IMG/VR virus record: IMGVR_UViG_3300037189_016759 | Location: 1-37,097 of that record | Origin: a virus | Reading direction: 5' to 3' (one strand) | Length of the DNA stretch: 37,097 bases | Shown: positions 22,199 to 30,171 of the stretch, one piece after another | How positions within the stretch are numbered: position 1 is the stretch's first letter | Layout: each line of letters opens with the position of its first letter | The notes under the pieces: model-generated | Database searches by the model: none | What the model saw: the letters and a program-made list of their open reading frames with translations, nothing else | Told to the model about the DNA's origin: nothing | Translations under genes and position numbers: made by a program

Positions 22199-22858
22199 AT
22201 GAAAAACTACGGACATAAACTAGGTGTTATTACTGCAATGGCTTTAGTGGCAACTTTGCCAGAGCGAAAACTTACCAAAGAATTTTTGGAAAGTGAAATC
22301 GATAAAGTCGAGTATAACCGATTTGGCGAAACAAACACTCACTGCACCATCACCACCAAAAGTGGATTTTCATTTACTGGTGAAAGTGCGTGTGTTGACC
22401 CTAATAACTTTGACCAAAAAATTGGCGAAAAGTTTGCCTATGAAAACGCATTTAATAAAATGTGGACGCCATATGGGTTTTGGCTGCACAAGGCGCTGGC
22501 TGACCATGATAATCGATTGCAACCACCAAGCGATGATAACAAAATTGAAGCGCAGGACTGGATGATTCCAGATGATGCGACATTTAGCTTTGGTGATGCG
22601 GTAGAGATATTAAAAAAAGGCGCTCGCGTGGCGCGTGCCGGTTGGAATGGCAAGGGTATGTTTTTGTCATTGGTTAAAGGTCGTGATACTGACTACCACG
22701 TTAATAGTGAAGTTTTCGGTACTGGCAATGATGGCAACTCACAAGACCAACTTCCAGTGTTAGATGCTATCTACATGAAAACTGCTGACAACAAACTTGT
22801 GCCTTGGCTTGCTAGTCAAACCGATGTACTCGCCGAAGATTGGCAAATTGTGGAGTAA
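22199..22858 (+). CDS. Gp49-like / Tad2-like (DUF2829) fusion protein
   Basis: This 219-residue protein joins two known phage domains. Residues about 34-100 match the Gp49 family (NTHCTITTKSGFSFTGESAC, KFAYENAFNKMWTPYGFWL). Residues 127-219 match DUF2829, now known as the Tad2-like domain (FSFGDAVEILKKGARVARAGWN, then KLVPWLASQTDVLAEDW). Tad2 of phage SPO1 sequesters the cyclic ADP-ribose signal of Thoeris defence; other members of the domain family may have other roles. The conserved GW and WLASQTD-LAEDW motifs are intact. It follows the coat terminator and precedes head-completion genes. Anti-defence activity here is inference. Confidence 0.85.
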   Translation: MKNYGHKLGVITAMALVATLPERKLTKEFLESEIDKVEYNRFGETNTHCTITTKSGFSFTGESACVDPNNFDQKIGEKFAYENAFNKMWTPYGFWLHKALADHDNRLQPPSDDNKIEAQDWMIPDDATFSFGDAVEILKKGARVARAGWNGKGMFLSLVKGRDTDYHVNSEVFGTGNDGNSQDQLPVLDAIYMKTADNKLVPWLASQTDVLAEDWQIVE

Positions 22859-22864
22859 AAACCA

Positions 22865-23215
22865 ATGGAAGAAATTGAATACCCCAAAGCCTTATACATC
22901 GGCGATACCATCAACAATGAAATGATTATCGTCCAAGATGAAGATGAAGAAGCGCAGGCGCGTGAGCATGGTGCAGTGGATTTTGGTGATTTGCCCGAAG
23001 GTGAAGTGATTGAGCCGGTAGCGAATGACGAACTACCCGAAGCCTATGCCAATGCTATGGCGCGGATTGCGGAGCTTGAAGCTGAAGTACGCGGCTATCA
23101 GCTTAAAGATATGCAATCCGATGAACTCAAAGCGATTTTGACTGAGCGTAACATTGAGTTTGGCAGCCGTGACAGCAAAGACACCCTTTTAAAATTAGTG
23201 ATTGAATCGGAATAA
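22865..23215 (+). CDS. Head-region protein with C-terminal HeH/SAP-like domain
   Basis: Residues 1-60 of this 116-residue protein are acidic (IVQDEDEEAQAREHGAVDFG). Residues about 62-80 are helical. Residues 82-116 (MQSDELKAILTERNIEFGSRDSKDTLLKLV) match the helix-extension-helix fold of small phage DNA-binding or head-associated proteins. It may help hold packaged DNA or join the neck, but no direct role is visible. It lies six bases after the Tad2 fusion gene and three before the gp4-like gene. Confidence 0.7.
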   Translation: MEEIEYPKALYIGDTINNEMIIVQDEDEEAQAREHGAVDFGDLPEGEVIEPVANDELPEAYANAMARIAELEAEVRGYQLKDMQSDELKAILTERNIEFGSRDSKDTLLKLVIESE

Positions 23216-23218
23216 TCC

Positions 23219-23902
23219 ATGAACGTCAGCAAAATCGTATCAGCCGCGTTAAAGCAACTTGGCGTGTTAGCAGCCGGTGAAAATGCCAGCGGCGAAGAAG
23301 TTGCTGACGCGATTGAAGCCTTGCAAGATATTTTAAGCCAGTGGGCTACGCACAAGCTGTATGTCCACAAAGCCACCACAATCACTATTCCACTGTCAAA
23401 AGGTCGCAATACTTACCTTGTAGGTAAGATTGAGGGTGATTGCTGTGAGTATGAATTAACGTGCTGTGGTGAGCTGCTTGCTCGTCCCGATGTTACCGCA
23501 GAAATCGCCAGTATCTCGGACAAAGCTTGGCTTGATGATAAGCTAATTACCCTAGTGCGTGACATCAATGACAGCAAATACGCTGGTGTGACTTACCAAG
23601 TCGATAACCCTAATTGGTCATTTATCGTTGATACCGATGGCGGTGAGCTTAAAATCAAGGCGTTTACCTTGCCATTTGACCTATGCCCACACGATGAATT
23701 GCACTTGCCAAAGCAGTATGAGCGGGCTTTAAAACTGACCTTGGCCATTGAAATTGCCCCAATGTTTGGTGTTGAGCCAGCGAGCGCGTTGGTGGTCAAT
23801 CAGCGCAATGCTATTAACTTGCTCAAACGCTCAAATATCACCCCGTTATATGTCAAAAACTCAATTAATATTGGAGTAGGTAATCGTGACTGCACTTATT
23901 GA
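23219..23902 (+). CDS. Tail accessory factor, P22 gp4-like
   Basis: This 227-residue protein matches the P22 gp4 family. The N-terminal helices KIVSAALKQLGVLAAGENASGEEVADAIEALQDILSQWATHKLYV insert below the portal, and a beta-rich rest follows. In P22 this ring is the first hub layer, sealing the portal after packaging, and also has muramidase activity; no clear muramidase motif is seen here and a separate lysozyme gene exists at 28558. It overlaps the gp10-like gene by 17 bases. Confidence 0.88.
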   Translation: MNVSKIVSAALKQLGVLAAGENASGEEVADAIEALQDILSQWATHKLYVHKATTITIPLSKGRNTYLVGKIEGDCCEYELTCCGELLARPDVTAEIASISDKAWLDDKLITLVRDINDSKYAGVTYQVDNPNWSFIVDTDGGELKIKAFTLPFDLCPHDELHLPKQYERALKLTLAIEIAPMFGVEPASALVVNQRNAINLLKRSNITPLYVKNSINIGVGNRDCTY

Positions 23903-25292
23903 TATCCCCATTGTAGGGCAGTCTTATCACTTGCAAGATTGGGCGATTGACTGCCAGCGCACACTTAATCTATATCCACAGGTCATTGAAAGTGGCAATA
24001 CGCAGTCAGTAAGCGCATTGTTGCCCACCGAAGGACTATATAAACGATATGAGTTTACAGGCGCAATCCGTGGGCTTTATACCTTGCCTGACCGCTTTTT
24101 AGTGGTGGCTGGCACAGCATTGTACGTTGTCAAAAATGGCGCGTCACAGCAGATTGGTGAGATTAGCGGCACTGACTTAGTGACGTTTGCTGATGACAGT
24201 GTGCAAGTGATGATTGTGGGTAATGATGCCTACCGCTACAAAATGGCGGATAACAGTTTGACCAAGCTACTGATTAATGATGACACTGGCTTTTTTGGTG
24301 CGTCATCGGTGACGTTTTTAGACTCTCGGTTTGTTTGGTCGGTACCCAATAGCGGCAAAATACAATGGTCAAACTTATTAAGCACCACGACAACCGCGCT
24401 AAATTACGCCACCGCTGAAGCGCAAAGCGATAACCTAGTGCGCGTGATTGCAAGTAACGGGCAATTATGGTTAATCGGTGTAAAAACCACTGAAATTTGG
24501 AATAGCACAGGCTCGCAGGACTTGCCCTATCAGCGTACATCGGGCGCCTATATCCCAGTAGGCTGCGCGGCTAAAGACTCCGTTAGTGCGTTTGGTAGTA
24601 GCTTGATTTGGCTGTCACAAACTGAACACGGTAACGCGCAAATTGTGATGACGCAAGGCTATCAAGTCAGCCGTATTAGCAACCATGCTATTGAAAATGA
24701 GCTTGCCAGTTACGCGCAGATTGATGACGCCTATGCGTTTAGCTATCAGCGCGAGGGGCATAATTTTTATGTGATTAGCTTCCCCACCGCTCAAAAAACA
24801 TGGGTGTATGACGCGTCAGTGCAAATGTGGCATGAGCGAAGTTTTTACAACACCCAAACCTTTAGCCACGAACATCACCGCGCTAACAGCCATTGTTTTT
24901 TTGAGGGTGAGCATTTGGTGGGTGACCGCGCTAATGGCTTGGTGTATCGATTATGCCCAAACTGCCAAACAGATAATGGTAGCTTAATCATGCGTGAGCG
25001 GGTGACGCCATGCCTAAACCCACAGGGGCAGCGCCTTGTTTTTGATGAAGTCGAAATCATTGCCCAAGTGGGGCAGGATGACAATGCCAAGCCGCTAATC
25101 ATGTTCGATTGGTCAGATGACAAAGGGCGCACCTGGTCAAACGATAGACAAGAAAGCTTGGGTGGTATTGGTGAGTACAAAAAACGGCTGATTTTTCGCC
25201 GTCTTGGTCAATCGTTTAACCGTGTATTTCGGGTGCGCATGACTGATGCAGCAAGATTAATTTTATTGGGCGCAAAAGCAAAGGTGAGATAA
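23886..25292 (+). CDS. Packaged DNA stabilisation hub protein, P22 gp10-like
   Basis: This 468-residue protein has family motifs at the N-terminus (IPIVGQSYHLQDWAIDCQRTLNLYPQVIE) and the beta-propeller-like repeats typical of gp10 (DRFLVVAGTALYVV, DSVQVMIVGNDAYRY, GQLWLIGVKTTEIW). It forms the second ring of the tail hub after gp4 and anchors the needle and spikes. It begins with GTG inside the gp4-like gene. The length matches P22 gp10 (472). Confidence 0.92.
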   Translation: MTALIDIPIVGQSYHLQDWAIDCQRTLNLYPQVIESGNTQSVSALLPTEGLYKRYEFTGAIRGLYTLPDRFLVVAGTALYVVKNGASQQIGEISGTDLVTFADDSVQVMIVGNDAYRYKMADNSLTKLLINDDTGFFGASSVTFLDSRFVWSVPNSGKIQWSNLLSTTTTALNYATAEAQSDNLVRVIASNGQLWLIGVKTTEIWNSTGSQDLPYQRTSGAYIPVGCAAKDSVSAFGSSLIWLSQTEHGNAQIVMTQGYQVSRISNHAIENELASYAQIDDAYAFSYQREGHNFYVISFPTAQKTWVYDASVQMWHERSFYNTQTFSHEHHRANSHCFFEGEHLVGDRANGLVYRLCPNCQTDNGSLIMRERVTPCLNPQGQRLVFDEVEIIAQVGQDDNAKPLIMFDWSDDKGRTWSNDRQESLGGIGEYKKRLIFRRLGQSFNRVFRVRMTDAARLILLGAKAKVR

Positions 25293-25631
25293 ATGCCACA
25301 AATTCCCCGCGTATCGCAAGTGCCAATTATTGAGCCGATGTATAGCAATGGCGTGATGAACCCAACTTGGGTGCGATTCTTTGAGCGTCTTGCATCGATG
25401 CTCAACACAGGCGATTTGGCGGACTTGCTCACTTTATTGCAGCTATCAAGTCAACTGCCAACACAGTCGCTAACAGGGCAAATGTTGCTAAATATGTCTA
25501 ATACCCAGTTCGATACAGTAGCATTGCCCGTTATGCAAGCTGAAACTATGCCGATGGTTGCTGTATCTGTAAACCCATCACCTCCTTTTGATATGGTCGC
25601 TATGCCGACCAGTGAGATTATTGCCCCATGA
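25293..25631 (+). CDS. Hypothetical tail-region protein, 112 residues
   Basis: The N-terminus (PRVSQVPIIEPMYSNGVMNPTWVRFFERLA) has the form of short podovirus structural proteins in which a NPTWVRFFE-like helix follows a proline-rich start. The C-terminus is Met/Pro/Val-rich. The gene starts immediately after the gp10-like stop, and its stop overlaps the next ATG. It occupies the place of the tail needle gene in P22 but is far shorter and shows no trimeric coiled coil, so needle function is not claimed. Confidence 0.68.
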   Translation: MPQIPRVSQVPIIEPMYSNGVMNPTWVRFFERLASMLNTGDLADLLTLLQLSSQLPTQSLTGQMLLNMSNTQFDTVALPVMQAETMPMVAVSVNPSPPFDMVAMPTSEIIAP

Positions 25632-25954
25632 TTCGATACCTAAACCCATTTAAACCACAAAGTCTAGTTGCGGATAATAATATTGCTTATGTCGTGCCCG
25701 GGCTGTCAGTTGCACAAATTCGCGCATTAACATTCCACAACGCCACAGCAAGCCCGATCAGCATTGAGGTGTATTTAGTCCCTGCCAGTGGCTCAGTGCA
25801 AGCGTCTAATCGCTTGGTTAAAAAAACACTGGGCACCAATGAAGGTTATCTTTGCCCTGAAGTCATCAACCATGTACTCACTGAAGGTATGCAAGTGGTG
25901 CTTGTTGGGCAAGGCGCCAATGCCACGCTATCAATCATGGAACAGTCAGTATGA
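25628..25954 (+). CDS. Hypothetical beta-rich structural protein, 108 residues
   Basis: The sequence alternates hydrophobic and polar residues in strand-like runs (AYVVPGLSVAQIRALTFHNATASPISIEVYLVPASG, EGMQVVLVGQGANATLSIM), suggesting a small beta sandwich, perhaps a tail or decoration subunit. It is coupled at both ends by ATGA overlaps. No family was recognised. Confidence 0.68.
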   Translation: MIRYLNPFKPQSLVADNNIAYVVPGLSVAQIRALTFHNATASPISIEVYLVPASGSVQASNRLVKKTLGTNEGYLCPEVINHVLTEGMQVVLVGQGANATLSIMEQSV

Positions 25955-26397
25955 TAACCATTGACCGCGAAAAATGGGCGGACTGCATTGATGAGCTTAT
26001 GCCGCTATGTGAACAGGTGTTTTCGTTGGTGGAAGCCGATATTACTGGATTGCCGCTGGATTTTGACCATGACACATATAATGAGCTAGACAACAATGAC
26101 TTGCTGCATTGCTTGGTCATGCGTGATAGCGGCACAGCGATAGGATTTCACTGGGTAGTTATTTCGCCAATGGCAAGGCACAAGGGCTACAACCAAGCGC
26201 ATACGGACGCTATCTTTGTATTGCCTGAACACCGCAGACACTCGACCAAGCTACTACACTTTAGCCAAGAGTACATTGCACAGAAGGCAAGTTTTTGGAC
26301 ACTTGCAAATCTTGATCCAAATGACCGCGCATTGATGTGGTACAAAAAAGGCTTTGTGCCCATCGAAACCATTATGTTTAAAAAATTAGGGAGTTAA
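25951..26397 (+). CDS. GNAT-like N-acetyltransferase in the tail module
   Basis: This 148-residue protein has the GNAT layout. A strand FHWVVISPMARHKGYNQAHTDAIFVLPEHRR corresponds to the central strands and the start of the acetyl-CoA loop. HSTKLLHFSQEYIAQKASFWTLANLDPNDRALMWYKKGFVPIETIMFKKL forms the C-terminal half with the usual Tyr-x2-Gly-Phe. The classic Q/R-x2-G-x-G/A loop is weak. Such genes occur in podovirus structural clusters with unknown targets. It is coupled upstream by an ATGA overlap. Confidence 0.72.
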   Translation: MITIDREKWADCIDELMPLCEQVFSLVEADITGLPLDFDHDTYNELDNNDLLHCLVMRDSGTAIGFHWVVISPMARHKGYNQAHTDAIFVLPEHRRHSTKLLHFSQEYIAQKASFWTLANLDPNDRALMWYKKGFVPIETIMFKKLGS

Positions 26398-26398
26398 C

Positions 26399-27055
26399 AT
26401 GTCATTTGTCGGTAAAGCCATCGGCTCAATCACTGGGGCAAATCAACAAGCGAAAGCCGCGAAAAATGCGGCAAATATTCAAGCAAAGGCGGCAGAGAAA
26501 TCAAGCCAAATTCAAAAAGATATGTTTGAGCAGGTGCGTGGTGATTTAAACCCCTATCGCACGGCTGGCAGTGATGCACTGGCGCAGTTAATGGGCAAAA
26601 TGCAGCCTAATGGTTTTTTTAATCAAACCTATTCAGGTCAAGATATTTATGATGACCCTAGTTACCAATTTCGCGTCAATCAAGGCAATAACGCCATTCA
26701 AGGTAGCGCAGCGTCACAAGGCGGTTTGTTGTCGGGGGCAACGCTTAAAGCCCTGCAAAACTATGGTCAAGAGTCAGCGAGCCAAGAGTATCAAAATGCT
26801 TATAATCGATTTAATGCTGACCAAACCAACCAATACAACCGCTTGTCTAATTTGGTAGGCATTGGGCAAAATGCGGCAGCGCAAACAGGTAGCGCAGGCA
26901 CACAAACCGCGCAAGCGATTGCAAACAACACCATGCAAGGCGCCAACTCACAAGCGGCAGGCACAATTGCAGCGGGTAATAGTGTCGCTAATGGTTTTGG
27001 GTCGTTGCTTGGTTTGGCGGGCACGGCAGTTAAATTTATGAATCCAGTAATTTGA
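26399..27055 (+). CDS. DNA ejection protein, P22 gp7-like
   Basis: This 218-residue Ala/Gln/Asn-rich helical protein begins SFVGKAIGSITGANQQAKAAKNAA. It has FEQVRGDLNPYRTAGSDALAQL and a long low-complexity helix (NQYNRLSNLVGIGQNAAAQTGSAGTQTAQAIA), with a hydrophobic C-terminal segment GFGSLLGLAGTAVKFM. Size and position before the gp20-like gene match the first P22 ejection protein (229 residues). Ejection proteins leave the head with the DNA and help it cross the envelope. The assignment rests on composition and order. Confidence 0.65.
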   Translation: MSFVGKAIGSITGANQQAKAAKNAANIQAKAAEKSSQIQKDMFEQVRGDLNPYRTAGSDALAQLMGKMQPNGFFNQTYSGQDIYDDPSYQFRVNQGNNAIQGSAASQGGLLSGATLKALQNYGQESASQEYQNAYNRFNADQTNQYNRLSNLVGIGQNAAAQTGSAGTQTAQAIANNTMQGANSQAAGTIAAGNSVANGFGSLLGLAGTAVKFMNPVI

Positions 27056-27063
27056 GGTGAGTT

Positions 27064-28554
27064 ATGTTAGACCCTAGTATCATCACCAACGGGGCGATTA
27101 ATGCCCAGACTCAGCAAGCTAATAACATGAATATGTTGGGCGAGCTTGGCGGTGCGTTTGGTAAATTACTGCTTGCTCGTCAAATTAACGACATGAATCA
27201 GCTTGATACGCCTGAGGAAGAAAAAGCATTTGCTCAAAAGCACAAGCTATTTGCCCCACAGCTTATGCAGCAGTACAACGATAATCGAGCGGCTGAAGTT
27301 AAATCGGTGCGAGATGGTTTGAAGTTTTATTCAGATTTGGGTAAAACAGACGCAGAGACCGGTAAATTAAAATCAGAGTCGGGTAAAATTGATGCTGAAA
27401 AAGGAAAAATCAGCGCTGAAACGAAAGGGATGGACATCGACCAAAACGCTAAGCTAAACAGCATGGTTTGGGGTTCGGTGCTCGAGGGCGGCAAAAATGC
27501 GGGGCTTGCTCGGCTTGAAATGCAAAAAAGCCGTGGGGAGATTGATGAAGCCACTTACAACCAGCAGGTAGGCTTTATCAATAATTTGCCAAGCGACCTC
27601 AAGTTGGCACGAGAATATGCAATGGCAATATATAGGGGCGCTCAAGACCCGAAATATATTCTTCCCACGGCTGATAATGTGTTGAATAACGAGACATCGA
27701 CCAATAACAATGTTCGCGATAATACTACGTCAGCGAATAACAATATCCGCACTACGCAGGCAAGTATGTATAGTAGCGATAACAGCCTAAAAGGTACGAT
27801 GTACTCAAGCGATAATTCGCTTGAAGGCACTAAATATACCGCCAATCAAGCCACCTATCGCACGGAAAAAGAGATTGAAGCCGCCAAAAAACAAGGTAAG
27901 CAGCAGCTAATCAACGGTTTGGTTTATACCGTTTACCCTGACGGTACGGCAGACGCTTTTATTGACCCTAAAACTGGACAGCAAGCTACGTCATTGGGTA
28001 ATGGCATCGGCAACAAACCCATGCCTGCAAGTGCCTTGAATCTAGTTTCTACATCACGGGATAGAATTCAAAGCTCACAAAATACGATTGATAAAATCGA
28101 GCAATCAATCAAAGACCTTGACCCAAAACAAGGGGGTAAATTAAGTCTTGGGTTGCTAGGCAATGCGGGCAATGTTGCAAGAAATTTAACAGGCAATAGC
28201 AATGAAAGTAGCTTGGCTTATGAGCGTTTGAATTCAAACATCAAAGGTATGGTCAATGAAGTATTGCAAATGGCGAAAGGCACTCAGACTGAAGGCGATG
28301 CACAGCGCGCCGCCAAGGTAATCTTATCAACACCATTGACGGATAACCGAGCCGTGTCTAATGCACTGGCTGAATTAAAACGAGTAGCGCAAAAAACAGT
28401 GGCTTTAGAACAAGGCAAAGTGGAAGAAGTTTACTCAAACTACGGCAAAGAAGCCCCGATTTATCCTGCCGCGTCTGCCCCACCTGAAAGTATCGCAGCG
28501 CCCAAAACGCCAAGCGGCAAACCAAGACCACCGTTATCAGCTTATGGATTTTAA
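27064..28554 (+). CDS. DNA ejection protein, P22 gp20-like, with heptad and hendecad repeats
   Basis: The length of 496 residues is close to P22 gp20 (471). The N-terminus is helical (NMNMLGELGGAFGKLLLARQ). Residues 93-120 are four consecutive heptads of the form GKxDAET. Residues 211-265 are five 11-residue repeats, including MYSSDNSLKGT followed by MYSSDNSLEGT. The C-terminal half is helical, then Pro-rich. Repeats of these periods suit coiled-coil or tube-like assembly during ejection. It lies between the gp7-like gene and the lysozyme gene. Function is inferred from position and composition. Confidence 0.65.
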   Translation: MLDPSIITNGAINAQTQQANNMNMLGELGGAFGKLLLARQINDMNQLDTPEEEKAFAQKHKLFAPQLMQQYNDNRAAEVKSVRDGLKFYSDLGKTDAETGKLKSESGKIDAEKGKISAETKGMDIDQNAKLNSMVWGSVLEGGKNAGLARLEMQKSRGEIDEATYNQQVGFINNLPSDLKLAREYAMAIYRGAQDPKYILPTADNVLNNETSTNNNVRDNTTSANNNIRTTQASMYSSDNSLKGTMYSSDNSLEGTKYTANQATYRTEKEIEAAKKQGKQQLINGLVYTVYPDGTADAFIDPKTGQQATSLGNGIGNKPMPASALNLVSTSRDRIQSSQNTIDKIEQSIKDLDPKQGGKLSLGLLGNAGNVARNLTGNSNESSLAYERLNSNIKGMVNEVLQMAKGTQTEGDAQRAAKVILSTPLTDNRAVSNALAELKRVAQKTVALEQGKVEEVYSNYGKEAPIYPAASAPPESIAAPKTPSGKPRPPLSAYGF

Positions 28555-28557
28555 ATT

Positions 28558-29355
28558 ATGGTAGCCAAACTAAATGATGGTACGCCAATTAATGTAGGAG
28601 TGTATAAAGCCTATCGCAATGCAGGGTTGTCACATAATCAAGCGATGGCAATCACGGCTGAAGTGGGGCGCGAAAATAGTTTTAACCCAAATACTTTGTT
28701 TGGCACGCATCCCGACCCAGCGAGGGATAAAAATGGCAACATTATCCGCAATGTCGGTATGTTGTCGTGGAATCAAGGGCGTGATACTCAAGTGCTCAAC
28801 GCCATGCGAAATGCAGGTGTATTAGGTCAGCAAAGCCAAGCCAACCTAAACGCACAAGCGGCGTTTTCTGTTCGTGAAATGTTGACGGGTTACAAAGGAA
28901 AATTACGCAACTTTTTGAATAATCCAAACGGCAGCCCTGAACAGTTCGCTCAAGAATTGGGCAGGAATTATATTGTTTGGGCGTATGGGCAAAATACGAT
29001 ACGCGGTAAAGGTGGTGGACGAGTACCTTTTAACTGGCAAAAACACGATGCGCGCCGAAGAAATTATCTATCTTCTCTCGCAGGTATGCTTGGCGATAAA
29101 GGTTATACACCCCAAAGCGGCGGGCAAGCTGCACCGCAGCCACTTGGTCGTTTTAATGTCGCTGATTTGATGAAACAGGCGCCACAAAAGCCGCAACCAT
29201 TGGGCAAATTTAATGTGGCAGACTTAATGAAGCAGCAGACGCCACAGCCGATAGGACAGTTTAAGGTATCAGATTTACAAGCGCAGCCGCCAGTGCAATC
29301 TCAGCAAGGCATTGGCAAATTTAACGTGGCGGACTTGATGAAAGGTGGCGGATAA
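28558..29355 (+). CDS. Virion-associated tail lysozyme with four C-terminal peptide repeats
   Basis: Residues about 10-180 of this 265-residue protein match the phage tail-tip lysozyme type: AGLSHNQAMAITAEVGRENSFNPNTLFGTH (Glu35 or Glu39 as probable catalytic acid), GMLSWNQGR, and YIVWAYGQNTIRGKGG. Such enzymes locally open peptidoglycan during DNA entry. Residues 196-263 hold four copies of a 12-residue unit (LGRFNVADLMKQ at 196, LGKFNVADLMKQ at 215, IGQFKVSDLQAQ at 232, IGKFNVADLMKG at 252) separated by Gln/Pro linkers, likely docking peptides. It sits among ejection genes, not with the endolysin. Confidence 0.8.
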   Translation: MVAKLNDGTPINVGVYKAYRNAGLSHNQAMAITAEVGRENSFNPNTLFGTHPDPARDKNGNIIRNVGMLSWNQGRDTQVLNAMRNAGVLGQQSQANLNAQAAFSVREMLTGYKGKLRNFLNNPNGSPEQFAQELGRNYIVWAYGQNTIRGKGGGRVPFNWQKHDARRRNYLSSLAGMLGDKGYTPQSGGQAAPQPLGRFNVADLMKQAPQKPQPLGKFNVADLMKQQTPQPIGQFKVSDLQAQPPVQSQQGIGKFNVADLMKGGG

Positions 29356-29358
29356 TTG

Positions 29359-29388
29359 TTGCTTAATTCTTGCTAGGTCGGGTATAGT
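29359..29388 (+). promoter_or_regulatory. Candidate promoter of the secreted cargo gene
   Basis: TTGCTT (29359-29364), an 18-base spacer and TATAGT (29383-29388) lie between the lysozyme stop and the next gene. With the terminator after that gene, this would form an independent transcription unit inside the late operon. Confidence 0.5.
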
Positions 29389-29418
29389 GAAAATCCGACT
29401 TAGATAAGGAGTTGAATG

Positions 29419-29853
29419 ATGAAACGGTTAGCGGTAGCGATTTTTGGCTTGCTGATGACAAGTGTGGCGGTTGGTGCGAATTGGGTTGAAATAAACGACT
29501 CTATTCAGAAAAAGACAGTAACCTATATGGATGTAGATTCTCTGGAAAAAATTAATTTGCATCTAGTTGGCTCTTACCAAACGCCTGTGCATTCTGTATT
29601 TTTAAAAGAAGAATATAAAAAAGGTTCAAAACAGAGAAATGATGGTATCGCACGAACAGTCATAAACTACTATGTAACCTGTGACCCAAAAGCACATTTT
29701 ACAAGAGCCGCAGTACGATATGATAGCAAGGATGAGCAAATTTGGAGTGATAAGGCGAATATCTCGTTATTATCCCAAAATGATTTTTCGCCGACTTATC
29801 CAGGTACAATAGGTGAGTTTGTAAATGATACTGTATGCAAGAAGTTTAATTAA
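29419..29853 (+). CDS. Secreted surface-adhesin protein E-like protein, lysogenic conversion candidate
   Basis: This 144-residue protein has a clear signal peptide (MKRLAVAIFGLLMTSVAVGA, cleavage after GA). The mature part contains WVEINDSIQKKTVTYMDVDSL, an internal YYVTCDP and a C-terminal VNDTVCKKF. The two Cys residues could form a disulfide, the layout of adhesin protein E domain proteins of Gram-negative bacteria. AGGAG precedes two adjacent ATGs; the second has better spacing. It has its own promoter-like sequence and terminator and interrupts the ejection genes, so it is probably a cargo gene expressed in the lysogen. Function in adhesion is inferred from family resemblance. Confidence 0.65.
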   Translation: MKRLAVAIFGLLMTSVAVGANWVEINDSIQKKTVTYMDVDSLEKINLHLVGSYQTPVHSVFLKEEYKKGSKQRNDGIARTVINYYVTCDPKAHFTRAAVRYDSKDEQIWSDKANISLLSQNDFSPTYPGTIGEFVNDTVCKKFN

Positions 29854-29859
29854 CAAATA

Positions 29860-29884
29860 AACCCACTCAAGCAGTGGGTTTTTC
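29860..29884. terminator. Terminator between the secreted cargo gene and arc
   Basis: AACCCACT (29860-29867), loop CAAGC, AGTGGGTT (29873-29880), then TTTCTTTT. It ends the rightward cargo gene; on the minus strand TTTATTTG follows, so it may also serve the converging arc gene, whose stop codon lies in the stem. Confidence 0.85.
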
Positions 29885-30148
29885 TTTTAAAAGCTTGAGC
29901 GTTTCTAGAATTTCTCTTGACTGTCTGTGTAATTCGACTATTTCATCTCTTAATGATGGCTCTTGCATTGCTGATTGTTCGAGACCCTTGTCCATTAACT
30001 CAATCATAGCAGAGTTCAAGGATATATTATTTTTTTCAGCATATTGCATTAAATCTGCGTATAAATCTTGAGGCATACGAATTTGGGTGCGCTTCCAGTC
30101 ATCTTGCGTTAAAGTTCGACCGTGATTTGGGGCTTTCTCAAACTGCAT
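29867..30148 (-). CDS. Arc-family ribbon-helix-helix repressor
   Basis: This 93-residue protein has a ribbon-helix-helix core, KRTQIRMPQDLYADLMQYAEKNNISLNSAMIELMDKGL. Here TQIRMP is the DNA-contacting strand and NISLNSAM the turn between helices, as in P22 Arc. The C-terminal 40 residues add a helical extension (EIVELHRQSREILETLKLLKEK). The ATG at 30148 follows AAGGA; an upstream start in the promoter region is unlikely. It is divergent from the antirepressor gene and should control it through the operator region between them. No Mnt gene is present. Confidence 0.88.
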   Translation of the reverse strand: MQFEKAPNHGRTLTQDDWKRTQIRMPQDLYADLMQYAEKNNISLNSAMIELMDKGLEQSAMQEPSLRDEIVELHRQSREILETLKLLKEKPTA

Positions 30149-30171
30149 TTTTATTTCCTTAAAGATTTTAT

